From positions 164,528 to 227,604 of the forward strand of contig NZ_JALGBX010000015.1 of the NCBI RefSeq assembly GCF_022808175.1: a DNA stretch of 63,077 nucleotides, read 5' to 3'. Shown in pieces: positions 8,913 through 17,527 of the stretch. The stretch is from Streptomyces sp. AP-93 (GTDB lineage: Bacteria > Actinomycetota > Actinomycetes > Streptomycetales > Streptomycetaceae). The notes under the pieces are model-generated. The model worked only from the letters and a program-made list of their open reading frames with translations. It was not told the origin of the DNA and did no database searches. Each line of letters opens with the position of its first letter. The first letter of the stretch is position 1. The position numbers and the translations under genes are program-made.

Positions 8913-9477
8913 CGGTGGGGCGGCTCCTCGCTCCACCACCTCCGCGAAGATCGTGGTGGCGGGTGGTTTCGGCGTGGGCAAGACCACGTTCGTCGGCGCC
9001 GTCTCCGAGATCAACCCGCTGCGCACCGAGGCCGTGATGACGTCCGCGAGCGCGGGCATCGACGACCTGACCCACACCGGGGACAAGACGACCACCACGG
9101 TCGCCATGGACTTCGGCCGCATCACCCTGGACCAGGACCTGATCCTGTACCTCTTCGGTACTCCCGGTCAGGACCGCTTCTGGTTCATGTGGGACGACCT
9201 CGTGCGCGGCGCGATCGGGGCGATCGTCCTGGTCGACACGCGGCGCCTGGCCGACTGCTTCCCGGCCGTCGACTACTTCGAGAACAGCGGCCTGCCGTTC
9301 GTCGTGGCGCTCAACGGCTTCGAGGGGCACCAGCCCTACACCCCGGAGGAAGTCCGCGAGGCCCTGCAGATCGGCCCGGACGCCCCCATCATCACCACCG
9401 ACGCCCGCCACCGCGCGGACGCCAAGAGCGCGCTCATCACGCTCGTCGAGCACGCCCTGATGGCGCGGCTCAAGTAG
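8893..9477 (+). CDS. cvnD: CvnD small GTPase (conservon 1)
   Basis: This 194-aa Ras-like/MglA-like GTPase has a P-loop GGFGVGKTTFVGAV near residue 24 and the switch II motif FGTPGQDRFWF near 88. NGF within ALNGF stands where NKxD is usual, so the guanine-specificity motif is atypical, as in this family. It would cycle GTP/GDP under CvnB control and signal from CvnA. The start is GTG inside the 3' end of cvnC. It is 188/194 identical by eye to the conservon 2 copy. Confidence 0.95.
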   Translation: MDFASSNGGAAPRSTTSAKIVVAGGFGVGKTTFVGAVSEINPLRTEAVMTSASAGIDDLTHTGDKTTTTVAMDFGRITLDQDLILYLFGTPGQDRFWFMWDDLVRGAIGAIVLVDTRRLADCFPAVDYFENSGLPFVVALNGFEGHQPYTPEEVREALQIGPDAPIITTDARHRADAKSALITLVEHALMARLK

Positions 9478-9514
9478 GGCTGCGCCGCGGGGCGAGTGCT
9501 TCACCGGCTGGTTT

Positions 9515-9550
9515 GGGGGCGGGCTGTGTCATAGGACACGGCCCGCCCCC
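9515..9550 (+). terminator. Conservon 1 terminator
   Basis: A 16-bp stem (9515-9530 with 9535-9550, one G-U pair, ATAG loop) begins 37 nt after the cvnD stop and is followed by CTTCGTT. The remaining 235 nt to cvnA2 are relatively AT-rich and should hold its promoter. I could not assign boxes with confidence. Confidence 0.75.
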
Positions 9551-9785
9551 CTTCGTTCATAACGTTTCGACAGAGAATTGCCGGTAGTTGGCGACACGGT
9601 GCGTTCGCCCGGTGTCGCTGCGCTCACAACTGGCCCCGTTTTTGCCGCAGGACGCTCTTTATGTCCGATTTATGTGGGGCATAAGGCTCTAGGAATGGCC
9701 GATTTCAACTGTTTGGAACACGGCCGTTAACCGTGCTGGAATTCAACGAACTAGCTAGTAGCACCGCCGAGAGGTTGTTGGTCGA

Positions 9786-12700
9786 GTGAGGCGAAGCAAC
9801 TCGAGCCCCGCGGATGAACCCGCGCGCGGCAACTTCACCCCGCCGCCGCGCGCGGCCGCGTCATCCTTTGACGTACCCGTGGAACCATCCGTGAGCGGTG
9901 GAAGCACCAGCAGGTTCTCGCCCCGCAACTGGCGCGTGCCGACCCGTCTGAACGCCATCCTGCTCGTCCCGGTCCTCGTCGGACTGGTCATGGGCGGCTT
10001 CCAGGTGAAGGGGTCCATCGACACCTGGGACGAGGCCAAGGACGCCGAGAAGACCGCCGTCATCGTCCAGGCCGCCGCCGAGTACGGCCAGGCGCTCCTC
10101 AACGAGCGCGACCTGACGGCCGAGCCCCTGCTCAAGGGCCAGCGCGAGTCCGAGCCCGTACTGGCGGCGTACGCCGCCACCGACGCGGCCAAGGCCAAGT
10201 TCACCGAGGCCGCGAAGGACCTGCCCGAGGGCCAGGGCCTGGAGCGCCGCCTCGAGCTCTTCCGCCAGGAGGAGCCGAAGCTGGAGCAGGTCCGCAAGAC
10301 GGCCTACCTGGCGCAGCTGGAGACGCCGAAGAAGGCCCTCCCCAAGGCCATGGGCCCGATCCCGACCGAAGAGGGGTACGTGCTGGTCCAGCACTACCTC
10401 ATGCAGTTCTCCAACGAGCTGGGCCTCGGCACCGGCAACGTGACCTCGTACGGCCGCATGGTCTACGCGCTCGAGCTGTCCAAGGCCGCGAACTCGCTGC
10501 AGCGCTCGGTGGGCACGCACCTGCTGGTGCGGCCGAACGACGACGAGGACATCCGCAAGGCCCAGCTCGTCGCCTTCTCCTCGTACGCGTACCTCGAAGA
10601 GATCGCCATCGGCGAGTACGTCGCCGCCGGCACCGACGAGGACGTCGCGCGCCTGAAGGACATCATGGGCGCGAAGTCCGAGGAGGGCGCCAAGAAGCTC
10701 GTCGACGCCAAGCAGGCGGCCGAGCAGGCGGGCACCGTCTTCCGGGCTCCTCCGGTGGTCAATGGTTCCGCGCTCACCGGCATGACCGAGGCGATAGCCG
10801 GCGGCGCGAAGCCGGCCGCCCTCGCCCTGGGCGGTACCACCCCGGCGGCCTGGCAGGCTGCCGCGACCGCCAAGTTCGACGGCTACAACCAGCTCGAGAA
10901 GGAACTCCTCGACAAGGCTCTGGGGGACGCCGGATCGGTCTCCGACGAGGCCCGCAACGACGCCATCCTGACCGGCGCCATCGTGGTCGTGGCCCTGCTC
11001 GCCGCCTTCATCCTGGCCGGCATGATGGCCCGCCAGATGGGCCGGGCGATGCGCCGTCTGCGCGGTGCCGCCTTCGACATCGCCGAGCAGCGCCTGCCGA
11101 TGCTCGTCGACCAGCTCTCGCGCACCGACCCGGGCAAGGTCGACACCCGGGTGGTGCCGATCCCGATCGACTCCCAGGACGAGATCGGCGAGGTCGCCCG
11201 CGCCTTCGACCAGGTCCACCGGGAGGCCGTCCGGCTCGCCGCCGAGCAGGCCCTCCTGCGGGGCAACGTCAACGCGATCTTCACGAACCTCTCCATGCGC
11301 AACCAGTCGCTGATCGAGGGCCAGCTGAGCCTGATCACCGAGCTGGAGAACAACGAGGCCGACCCGGACCAGCTGGAGAACCTCTTCCGCCTGGACCACC
11401 TGGCCACCCGCATGCGCCGCAACGGCGAGAACCTCCTCATCCTCGCGGGTGAGGAGCCGGGCCGCCGCTGGGACCAGCCGGTCCCCCTCGTCGACGTCCT
11501 GCGCGCCGCCTCCTCCGAGGTGGAGCAGTACGAGCGCGTCGAGCTGTCGGGCGTCTCCGACGCCGAGATCCACGGCCAGGCCGTGACCGACCTCGTGCAC
11601 CTGCTCGCCGAGCTCCTGGAGAACGCCACCACCTTCTCCTCCCCGCAGACCAAGGTCCGGGTCAACGCGACGCGTCTGCCCGACGGCCGCGTGATGGTCG
11701 AGATCCACGACAAGGGAATCGGCCTGACGGCCGAGGACTTCGCGGACATCAACCACAAGCTGGCCAACCCGCCGACCGTGGACGCCGCGATCTCGCAGCG
11801 CATGGGTCTGTTCGTGGTCGGCCGGCTGGCCGACCGGCACGGCATCCGCGTCCAGCTGCGCCCCTCGGGCGAAGCGGCCGGCACCACCTCGCTGGTCATG
11901 CTCCCCGACGCCATCACCCACGGTGGCGGTGGCGAGGAGGTCCCGGCGGACGACTTCACGGTCTCCCAGATGATCCCGCGCCAGCAGGCCCAGCAGCCGG
12001 CTCCGCTGCGCACGGCCGCCGAGCTCGGCTTCGACGACTCCCGCTACGAGGTCCACCGGGCCGACCAGCCGGGTTACGACGAGCCCGCCGCCGACCCGGT
12101 CGGCCGCTCCCTGGGCCGTGAGGAGCGCCGGGCCGCGCTGGAGGCGCAGGTCGGCTACCCGCAGGCGCAGCCGGCGTACGACGAGCCCGCGGCGGAGTAT
12201 CCGGAACCGCAGCCGGAGCACGCGTACCAGCCGTACCAGGGCTACGAGCAGCAGCCCGCGCAGGGCTACGACCTCGGTTACGAATCCGCTCAGGCCGGGC
12301 AGGGATACGACGCGTACACCCAGCAGGAGTACGCGTATCCGGAACCCGGGTACACGGATCAGCGACAGGATCTCCCGGCCTATGACGGCGGGTACGATTC
12401 CCCCTCCGCAGCTGCGGAGTGGCCCCAGCAGAACACCTACTCGGGCTCCTACCAGCAGGATTACGGGACCGAATCGGAATCACCGGCCGCTCCCGAACCG
12501 GCCCCGGAGCGCGTAGGCTTCGACCGTCCGGGCGCCACTGCCGACGCCGGCCACCAGGTGACCGGGGCGGGCCTGCCGCGACGCGGCAGCCAGCCGCAGC
12601 AGCGGCCGGGACAGCAGGAAGCGGAGTCCTCCGGATCCCTCTTCGAGCAGCGGCCGCAGCGTCAGCAGCAGCCCGCGGCGCCGGAGCGGGCCACCGGGGA

Positions 12701-12989
12701 AACGGAAGGCCCTGCCGACTGGCGCTCGAACAACGACGAGCGCTGGCAGCAGGCCGCCAAGCTCCGTGAGCCGAAGGCGGGCGGGGTCACCCCGTCCGGT
12801 CTCCCTCGGCGGGTGCCCAAGGCCAACCTGGTCGAGGGTGCCGCGGAGACGACTCCGCAGGGCGGCCCCCAGGTCTCCCGGGCCCCGGAGGACGTCCGTG
12901 GCAGGTTGAGCAACCTGCGACGCGGTGTCGAGCAGGGCCGCAACGCGGGATCCGAGCAGTCAAGTAACAGCTATGACCAGGAGCGTTAG
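9786..12989 (+). CDS. cvnA: CvnA-like sensor histidine kinase (conservon 2)
   Basis: The 1067-aa paralogue of CvnA1 has the same architecture: a short N-terminal tail, a membrane segment near residue 55-75, a helical sensor domain that differs markedly from copy 1, a second membrane segment near 400, HAMP, and a kinase core (LDHLATRMRRNGENLL, LLAELLENATTF, DKGIGLT). The tail is Tyr/Gln/Pro-rich and ends in the same conserved GLPRRVPKANLV...DVRGRLSNLRRG element. The sensor and tail have diverged while the core is highly similar, so the two receptors probably sense different inputs and share partner types. The GTG start is taken at 9786. Confidence 0.93.
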   Translation: MRRSNSSPADEPARGNFTPPPRAAASSFDVPVEPSVSGGSTSRFSPRNWRVPTRLNAILLVPVLVGLVMGGFQVKGSIDTWDEAKDAEKTAVIVQAAAEYGQALLNERDLTAEPLLKGQRESEPVLAAYAATDAAKAKFTEAAKDLPEGQGLERRLELFRQEEPKLEQVRKTAYLAQLETPKKALPKAMGPIPTEEGYVLVQHYLMQFSNELGLGTGNVTSYGRMVYALELSKAANSLQRSVGTHLLVRPNDDEDIRKAQLVAFSSYAYLEEIAIGEYVAAGTDEDVARLKDIMGAKSEEGAKKLVDAKQAAEQAGTVFRAPPVVNGSALTGMTEAIAGGAKPAALALGGTTPAAWQAAATAKFDGYNQLEKELLDKALGDAGSVSDEARNDAILTGAIVVVALLAAFILAGMMARQMGRAMRRLRGAAFDIAEQRLPMLVDQLSRTDPGKVDTRVVPIPIDSQDEIGEVARAFDQVHREAVRLAAEQALLRGNVNAIFTNLSMRNQSLIEGQLSLITELENNEADPDQLENLFRLDHLATRMRRNGENLLILAGEEPGRRWDQPVPLVDVLRAASSEVEQYERVELSGVSDAEIHGQAVTDLVHLLAELLENATTFSSPQTKVRVNATRLPDGRVMVEIHDKGIGLTAEDFADINHKLANPPTVDAAISQRMGLFVVGRLADRHGIRVQLRPSGEAAGTTSLVMLPDAITHGGGGEEVPADDFTVSQMIPRQQAQQPAPLRTAAELGFDDSRYEVHRADQPGYDEPAADPVGRSLGREERRAALEAQVGYPQAQPAYDEPAAEYPEPQPEHAYQPYQGYEQQPAQGYDLGYESAQAGQGYDAYTQQEYAYPEPGYTDQRQDLPAYDGGYDSPSAAAEWPQQNTYSGSYQQDYGTESESPAAPEPAPERVGFDRPGATADAGHQVTGAGLPRRGSQPQQRPGQQEAESSGSLFEQRPQRQQQPAAPERATGETEGPADWRSNNDERWQQAAKLREPKAGGVTPSGLPRRVPKANLVEGAAETTPQGGPQVSRAPEDVRGRLSNLRRGVEQGRNAGSEQSSNSYDQER

Positions 12990-12990
12990 T

Positions 12991-13413
12991 GTGAGCGCGA
13001 TGAGCCAGGCGGCACAGAACCTGAACTGGTTGATCACGAACTTCGTGGACAACACCCCAGGGGTGTCTCACACGGTGGTGGTCTCCGCCGACGGCCTCCT
13101 TCTGGCTATGTCCGAGGGCTTCCCCCGCGACCGGGCCGACCAGCTCGCCGCGGTGGCCTCCGGGCTGACCTCCCTCACCGCGGGTGCCTCGCGCATCTTC
13201 GAGGGCGGCGCCGTCAACCAGACCGTTGTGGAGATGGACCGGGGATTCCTCTTCCTCATGTCCGTCTCCGACGGATCCTCGCTCGCGGTGCTCGCACACC
13301 CCGAGTGCGACATCGGCCTCGTGGGTTACGAGATGGCCCTTCTGGTGGATCGCGCGGGCAGTGTCCTCACCCCGGACCTGCGCGCGGAACTGCAGGGCGG
13401 GCTTCTCAACTAG
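12991..13413 (+). CDS. cvnB: CvnB roadblock/LC7 protein (conservon 2)
   Basis: This 140-aa MglB-like roadblock protein is 137/140 identical to the copy at 7946. GTG 12991 lies 1 nt after the cvnA2 stop with AGGAG inside the end of cvnA2, matching the spacing in copy 1. Many of the differing bases are synonymous third positions, but long tracts are identical at DNA level, which suggests gene conversion or a recent duplication of this segment. Confidence 0.95.
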   Translation: MSAMSQAAQNLNWLITNFVDNTPGVSHTVVVSADGLLLAMSEGFPRDRADQLAAVASGLTSLTAGASRIFEGGAVNQTVVEMDRGFLFLMSVSDGSSLAVLAHPECDIGLVGYEMALLVDRAGSVLTPDLRAELQGGLLN

Positions 13414-13506
13414 CAGACAGGCAGTGCGTTTCGCGTCACTGCACCATAGGGTGCGGTGGCGCGGTTCCACAGGGAGTACTGCGTACTTGGAGTCGGAGGA
13501 GGAAAC

Positions 13507-14100
13507 GTGACAACACCCGGAGGACATCCCTATGGCGGCGCGCAGCAGCCGCAGGGTGGGCACGACCAGAACCGCTTCAACTTCCCTTCCGCTCCCAGCA
13601 ACCGGCCCGCGCCGGAGCACGACCCGGCCGCCGGGCAGCAGCCGTACCAGCGGCAGCCCTACCAGCAGCAGCCGTACGGCCGGCCGCAGCAGCCGGGCCA
13701 GTCCTACCGGTCCCCGCAGCAGCCTCCGCGCGGTGGCCGTCCGCAGGCTCCGCAGGCGCACAACCCGCTGGTGCGTCCGTACGCGATGACCGGTGGCCGG
13801 ACCCGTCCGCGCTACCAGCTCGCCATCGAGGCCCTGGTCAGCACCACGGCCGACCCCGCGCGTCTGCAAGGGCAGTTGCCCGAGCACCAGCGCATCTGCC
13901 TCCTGTGCCAGGAGATCAAATCCGTCGCGGAGATCTCGGCACTTCTTTCCATTCCTCTTGGCGTAGCCCGGATCCTCGTCGCCGACCTGGCGGAGGCGGG
14001 CCTCGTAGCCATCCACCAGCCCGGCGGCGACGAGTCCGCCGGCGGCCAGCCAGATGTGACACTGCTCGAAAGGGTGCTCAGTGGACTTCGCAAGCTCTAA
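13507..14100 (+). CDS. cvnC: CvnC DUF742 protein (conservon 2)
   Basis: The 197-aa DUF742 protein shares its C-terminal 115 residues closely with copy 1 (LVRPYAMTGGRTRP, LPLGVARILVADLAEAG-like). Its Gln/Pro/Tyr-rich N-terminal extension of about 80 residues is not found in copy 1. GTG 13507 is chosen because a strong GGAGGAGGAAAC stretch lies directly upstream; an earlier in-frame ATG at 13456 lacks one. The stop overlaps cvnD2 by 20 nt, exactly as in conservon 1. Confidence 0.93.
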   Translation: MTTPGGHPYGGAQQPQGGHDQNRFNFPSAPSNRPAPEHDPAAGQQPYQRQPYQQQPYGRPQQPGQSYRSPQQPPRGGRPQAPQAHNPLVRPYAMTGGRTRPRYQLAIEALVSTTADPARLQGQLPEHQRICLLCQEIKSVAEISALLSIPLGVARILVADLAEAGLVAIHQPGGDESAGGQPDVTLLERVLSGLRKL

Positions 14101-14665
14101 CGGCGGAGCGGCTCCTCGCTCCACCACCTCCGCGAAGATCGTGGTGGCGGGTGGCTTCGGCGTGGGCAAGACCACGTTCGTCGGCGCCGTCTCCGAGATC
14201 AACCCCCTGCGCACCGAGGCCGTCATGACGAGCGCCTCCGCCGGCATCGACGACCTGACCCACACCGGGGACAAGACGACCACCACGGTCGCCATGGACT
14301 TCGGCCGCATCACCCTGGACCAGGACCTGATCCTGTACCTCTTCGGTACTCCCGGTCAGGACCGCTTCTGGTTCATGTGGGACGACCTCGTCCGCGGCGC
14401 CATCGGCGCCGTGGTCCTCGTCGACACCCGCCGTCTCGCCGACTGCTTCCCCGCCGTCGACTATTTCGAGAACAGCGGCCTGCCCTTCGTCATCGCCCTC
14501 AACGGCTTCGACGGGCACCAGCCCTACACCCCGGAGGAAGTCCGCGAGGCCCTGCAGATCGGCCCGGACGCCCCCATCATCATCACCGACGCCCGCCACC
14601 GCACGGACGCCAAGAGCGCGCTCATCACCCTGGTCGAGCACGCCCTCATGGCCCGCCTGCGGTAG
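14081..14665 (+). CDS. cvnD: CvnD small GTPase (conservon 2)
   Basis: This 194-aa Ras-like GTPase has a P-loop GGFGVGKTTF and FGTPGQDRFWF. It differs from the conservon 1 copy at six positions, all conservative or near the C-terminus (I/V, V/I, E/D, T/I, A/T, K/R). The GTG start lies within cvnC2. Such similarity implies that the two GTPases could substitute for each other or exchange between the two CvnA complexes. Confidence 0.95.
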   Translation: MDFASSNGGAAPRSTTSAKIVVAGGFGVGKTTFVGAVSEINPLRTEAVMTSASAGIDDLTHTGDKTTTTVAMDFGRITLDQDLILYLFGTPGQDRFWFMWDDLVRGAIGAVVLVDTRRLADCFPAVDYFENSGLPFVIALNGFDGHQPYTPEEVREALQIGPDAPIIITDARHRTDAKSALITLVEHALMARLR

Positions 14666-14682
14666 CCGTCCCGGCCGCATGG

Positions 14683-14720
14683 GAAAGCCCCCCGCACTCC
14701 GAGGAGTGCGGGGGGCTTTC
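14683..14720. terminator. Bidirectional terminator between cvnD2 and accE
   Basis: A perfect 18-bp stem (14683-14700 with 14703-14720), GC-rich in the middle with GAAAG/CTTTC ends, lies between convergent genes. It has A and T tracts on either side of the stem, so it can act in both directions. Confidence 0.9.
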
Positions 14721-14735
14721 TCGTGCTTCGGGGTA

Positions 14736-14939
14736 CTAGCCCTGCCAGCTGCGCGGGCCGCGGAAGCCGGGGGTGCGCTCCAGGCGGCGCCAGCCGGCCT
14801 GGGAGCGGACGGCGGCAGCCGAGGTCTCTTCGGGGGCGGCCGCGGCGCGGGCGAGCAGGATCGCGGTGATCGCGGCCAGCTCCTCGGGCTCGGCGTTGCC
14901 CTTCTCGACCTTCAGCAGGGTGCCTGTGGCGTTGCTCAT
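14736..14939 (-). CDS. accE: Acyl-CoA carboxylase epsilon subunit
   Basis: This 67-aa protein starts MSNATGTLLKVEKGNAEPEE and has the PEELAAITAILLARA helix typical of actinobacterial AccE/PccE epsilon subunits. It ends in the conserved WRRLERTPGFRGPRSW. Epsilon subunits stabilise the alpha-beta holoenzyme of acetyl/propionyl-CoA carboxylase. The gene lies 23 nt after the beta-subunit gene on the same strand, as in other Streptomyces, and clearly belongs to its operon. The ATG at 14939 gives the expected length. Confidence 0.92.
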   Translation of the reverse strand: MSNATGTLLKVEKGNAEPEELAAITAILLARAAAAPEETSAAAVRSQAGWRRLERTPGFRGPRSWQG

Positions 14940-14962
14940 CGGTGGCAGTTCTCCTTCGACGT

Positions 14963-16546
14963 CTACTGGGGCGGGTTGCCGTGCTTGCGCGACGGCAGGT
15001 CCGCGTGCTTGTTGCGGAGCATCGCGAGGGCGGCGACGAGGACCTCGCGGGTTTCCGCGGGGTCGATCACGTCGTCGACGAGGCCTCGCTCGGCCGCGTA
15101 GTACGGGTGCATCAGCTCGGCCTTGTACTCCTTGACCATGCGCGCGCGCATCGCCTCGGGGTCTTCGGCGTCCGCGATCTGCTTGCGGAAGATGACGTTG
15201 GCGGCGCCCTCGGCGCCCATCACCGCGATCTCGTTGGTGGGCCACGCGTAGGTCAGGTCGGCGCCGATGGACTGGGAGTCCATGACGATGTACGCGCCGC
15301 CGTAGGCCTTGCGCAGGATCAGCGAGATCCGCGGCACGGTCGCGTTGCAGTACGCGTACAGCAGCTTCGCGCCGTGGCGGATGATGCCGCCGTGCTCCTG
15401 GTCGACGCCCGGCAGGAAGCCGGGCACGTCCAGCAGCGTGATGATCGGGATGTTGAAGGCGTCGCAGAGCTGGACGAAGCGCGCCGCCTTCTCGGAGGCG
15501 TGGATGTCCAGGACGCCGGCGAGGTGGCCGGGCTGGTTGGCCACGATTCCGACGACCTGGCCGTCCATCCGCGCGAGCGCGCAGATGATGTTGCGGGCCC
15601 AGCGCTCGTGGATCTCCAGGACGTCGCCCTCGTCGACGAGCTCCTCGATCACCTTGAGCATGTCGTACGGGCGGTTGCCGTCGGCGGGCACGAGGTCGAG
15701 CAGGACGTCGGACCGGCGGTCGGCCGGGTCGCTGGTCTCGTGGACCGGGGGGTTCTCGCGGTTGTTGGAGGGCAGCATCGTGATGAGGTAGCGGACCTCG
15801 GAGATGCAGGTCTCCTCGTCGTCGTACGCGAAGTGCGCGACGCCCGAGGTCTCGGCGTGCACGTCGGCGCCGCCGAGGCCGTTCTGGGTGATCTCCTCGC
15901 CGGTCACCGCGCGGACCACGTCCGGGCCGGTGATGAACATCTGCGAGGTCTCCCGGACCATGAACACGAAGTCCGTCAGCGCCGGGGAGTAGGCCGCGCC
16001 GCCCGCGCAGGGGCCCAGCATCACCGAGATCTGCGGGATGACACCCGAGGCCTTGGTGTTGCGCTGGAAGATGCCGCCGTAACCGGCCAGCGCCGAGACG
16101 CCCTCCTGGATACGGGCACCCGCACCGTCGTTCAGGGAGACCAGCGGGGCACCGGCCGCGATGGCCATGTCCATGATCTTGTGGATCTTCGTCGCATGGG
16201 CCTCGCCCAGGGCGCCGCCGAAGATCCGGAAGTCGTGCGCGTAGACGAAGACCGTACGGCCCTCGACCGTGCCCCAGCCGGTGATGACACCGTCGGTGTA
16301 GGGCTTCTTGGCCTCCAGGCCGAACCCGGTCGCGCGGTGGCGACGCAGCTGCTCGACCTCCTTGAAGGAACCTTCGTCGAGCAGCAACGCGATCCGCTCG
16401 CGGGCGGTGAGCTTGCCCTTGGCATGCTGCGCTTCGGTCGCCCGGTCACTCGGGCCGCGCCGCGCCTGCTCGCGCAGGTCGTGCAGCTCGGCCACGCGCC
16501 CGCGGGCGTCCGTCGGCTCGCTCGGAATCTGGTCCACAACGGTCAT
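14963..16546 (-). CDS. accB: Acyl-CoA carboxylase carboxyltransferase (beta) subunit
   Basis: The 527-aa protein is a full-length biotin-dependent carboxyltransferase. It has N- and C-terminal crotonase-like halves with GAGARIQEGV near residue 140, GPCAGGAAYSPAL near 172, and a second oxyanion region GGAYIVMDS near 415. It transfers carboxyl from biotin on the alpha chain to acetyl- or propionyl-CoA, giving malonyl- or methylmalonyl-CoA for fatty acid and polyketide synthesis. The biotin carboxylase alpha gene is not in this window. With accE downstream, the pair matches the AccB/AccE arrangement of Streptomyces (gene name from that resemblance). Substrate preference cannot be read from sequence. 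Confidence 0.94.
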   Translation of the reverse strand: MTVVDQIPSEPTDARGRVAELHDLREQARRGPSDRATEAQHAKGKLTARERIALLLDEGSFKEVEQLRRHRATGFGLEAKKPYTDGVITGWGTVEGRTVFVYAHDFRIFGGALGEAHATKIHKIMDMAIAAGAPLVSLNDGAGARIQEGVSALAGYGGIFQRNTKASGVIPQISVMLGPCAGGAAYSPALTDFVFMVRETSQMFITGPDVVRAVTGEEITQNGLGGADVHAETSGVAHFAYDDEETCISEVRYLITMLPSNNRENPPVHETSDPADRRSDVLLDLVPADGNRPYDMLKVIEELVDEGDVLEIHERWARNIICALARMDGQVVGIVANQPGHLAGVLDIHASEKAARFVQLCDAFNIPIITLLDVPGFLPGVDQEHGGIIRHGAKLLYAYCNATVPRISLILRKAYGGAYIVMDSQSIGADLTYAWPTNEIAVMGAEGAANVIFRKQIADAEDPEAMRARMVKEYKAELMHPYYAAERGLVDDVIDPAETREVLVAALAMLRNKHADLPSRKHGNPPQ

Positions 16547-16750
16547 GTAATGACCTTACGAAGCCGGACCGGAAAAACCCTCCGTCGAATCCACACAGTG
16601 TCGGGTGTCTTCCGCTGTCCGTCCCGGACAGAACCGTCCGGGGTGCAGCGGGGCCCACCAGGCAGGACCTTGGTCCTTTGTCGGTTTCTCACAAAACCCC
16701 CGCCAAGCCGTCGCCAAGACACGGCCAAGTCACCCGCAAGAAGTACAGAG

Positions 16751-16801
16751 GTTGAAATTTGAACGGAATGGGTCTAGCGTCGTTGTTGTTGAAAGTTCAA
16801 C
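16751..16801 (+). promoter_or_regulatory. yceI promoter with two operator-like palindromes
   Basis: TTGAAA (16752-16757) and TAGCGT (16775-16780) are 17 nt apart and resemble a housekeeping promoter. Palindrome-like GTTGAA-AT-TTGAAC (16751-16764, one mismatched pair) covers the -35 box. A perfect GTTGAA-AG-TTCAAC inverted repeat (16788-16801) covers the expected start of transcription. Twin sites like this suggest a repressor, possibly MarR-type; the regulator is not adjacent. Confidence 0.6.
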
Positions 16802-16845
16802 GAGTGCCGACATCGACGAGCGGCACCCCCCACAAAGGAGCAGTC

Positions 16846-17463
16846 ATGGGTCTCTTCACCCGCCGCGCGCAGGACACCGCCACCACCACGACCGCCGTCG
16901 CCACCCTCGACGTGGACCCGGCCCTCGCCGCACTCACCGGTGACTACGTCATCGACGCCTCCCACAGCAGCATCGGCTTCACCGTCCGCCACGCGATGGT
17001 CACCAACGTGCGCGGTGCCTTCGCCGACCACGAGGGCGCCCTGCACCTGGACGGCGCCGACCCGTCCCGCTCCACCGCCTCCATCGACGTGAAGATCGCC
17101 TCCATCGACACCGGCATCGGCGACCGCGACGGCCACCTGCGCTCGGGCGACTTCTTCGACACCGAGACCTTCCCGCTGATGACCTTCCGCTCCACCGAGG
17201 CGCAGCAGCTCGGCGGCGACAAGTACCGCATCACCGGCGAGCTGACCATCAAGGACGTCACGCGCCCGCTCTCCATCGACCTGGAGTTCGGCGGCGCGGC
17301 CACCGACGTCTACGGCAACGAGCGCGTCGGGTTCGAGGGCTCGGCCGAGATCCTGCGCTCCGACTGGGGCCTGACCTGGAACGCGGCGCTGGAGACCGGT
17401 GGCGTGATGGTCAGCGACAAGGTGAAGCTGACCTTCGACATCTCGGCGATCAAGCAGGCGTGA
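16846..17463 (+). CDS. YceI family lipid-binding-like protein
   Basis: The 205-aa protein contains a complete YceI domain: TGDYVIDASHSSIGFTVRH near residue 26, FADHEGALHLDGADP, and RSTASIDVKIASIDTGIGDRDGHLRSGDFFDTE near 80-110. YceI proteins are lipocalin-like barrels that bind isoprenoid or other hydrophobic molecules. The N-terminus (MGLFTRRAQDT) has no convincing signal peptide, so it is probably cytoplasmic. ATG 16846 has AAGGAG 6 nt upstream. The upstream region carries a good promoter and two operator-like sites. Confidence 0.9.
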   Translation: MGLFTRRAQDTATTTTAVATLDVDPALAALTGDYVIDASHSSIGFTVRHAMVTNVRGAFADHEGALHLDGADPSRSTASIDVKIASIDTGIGDRDGHLRSGDFFDTETFPLMTFRSTEAQQLGGDKYRITGELTIKDVTRPLSIDLEFGGAATDVYGNERVGFEGSAEILRSDWGLTWNAALETGGVMVSDKVKLTFDISAIKQA

Positions 17464-17527
17464 TCCCGGGTGTGATCCCGAGTGTGAATCCGGGTGTGAC
17501 CCCGGCCGGGGGCGGGGCCGGGGGCGG

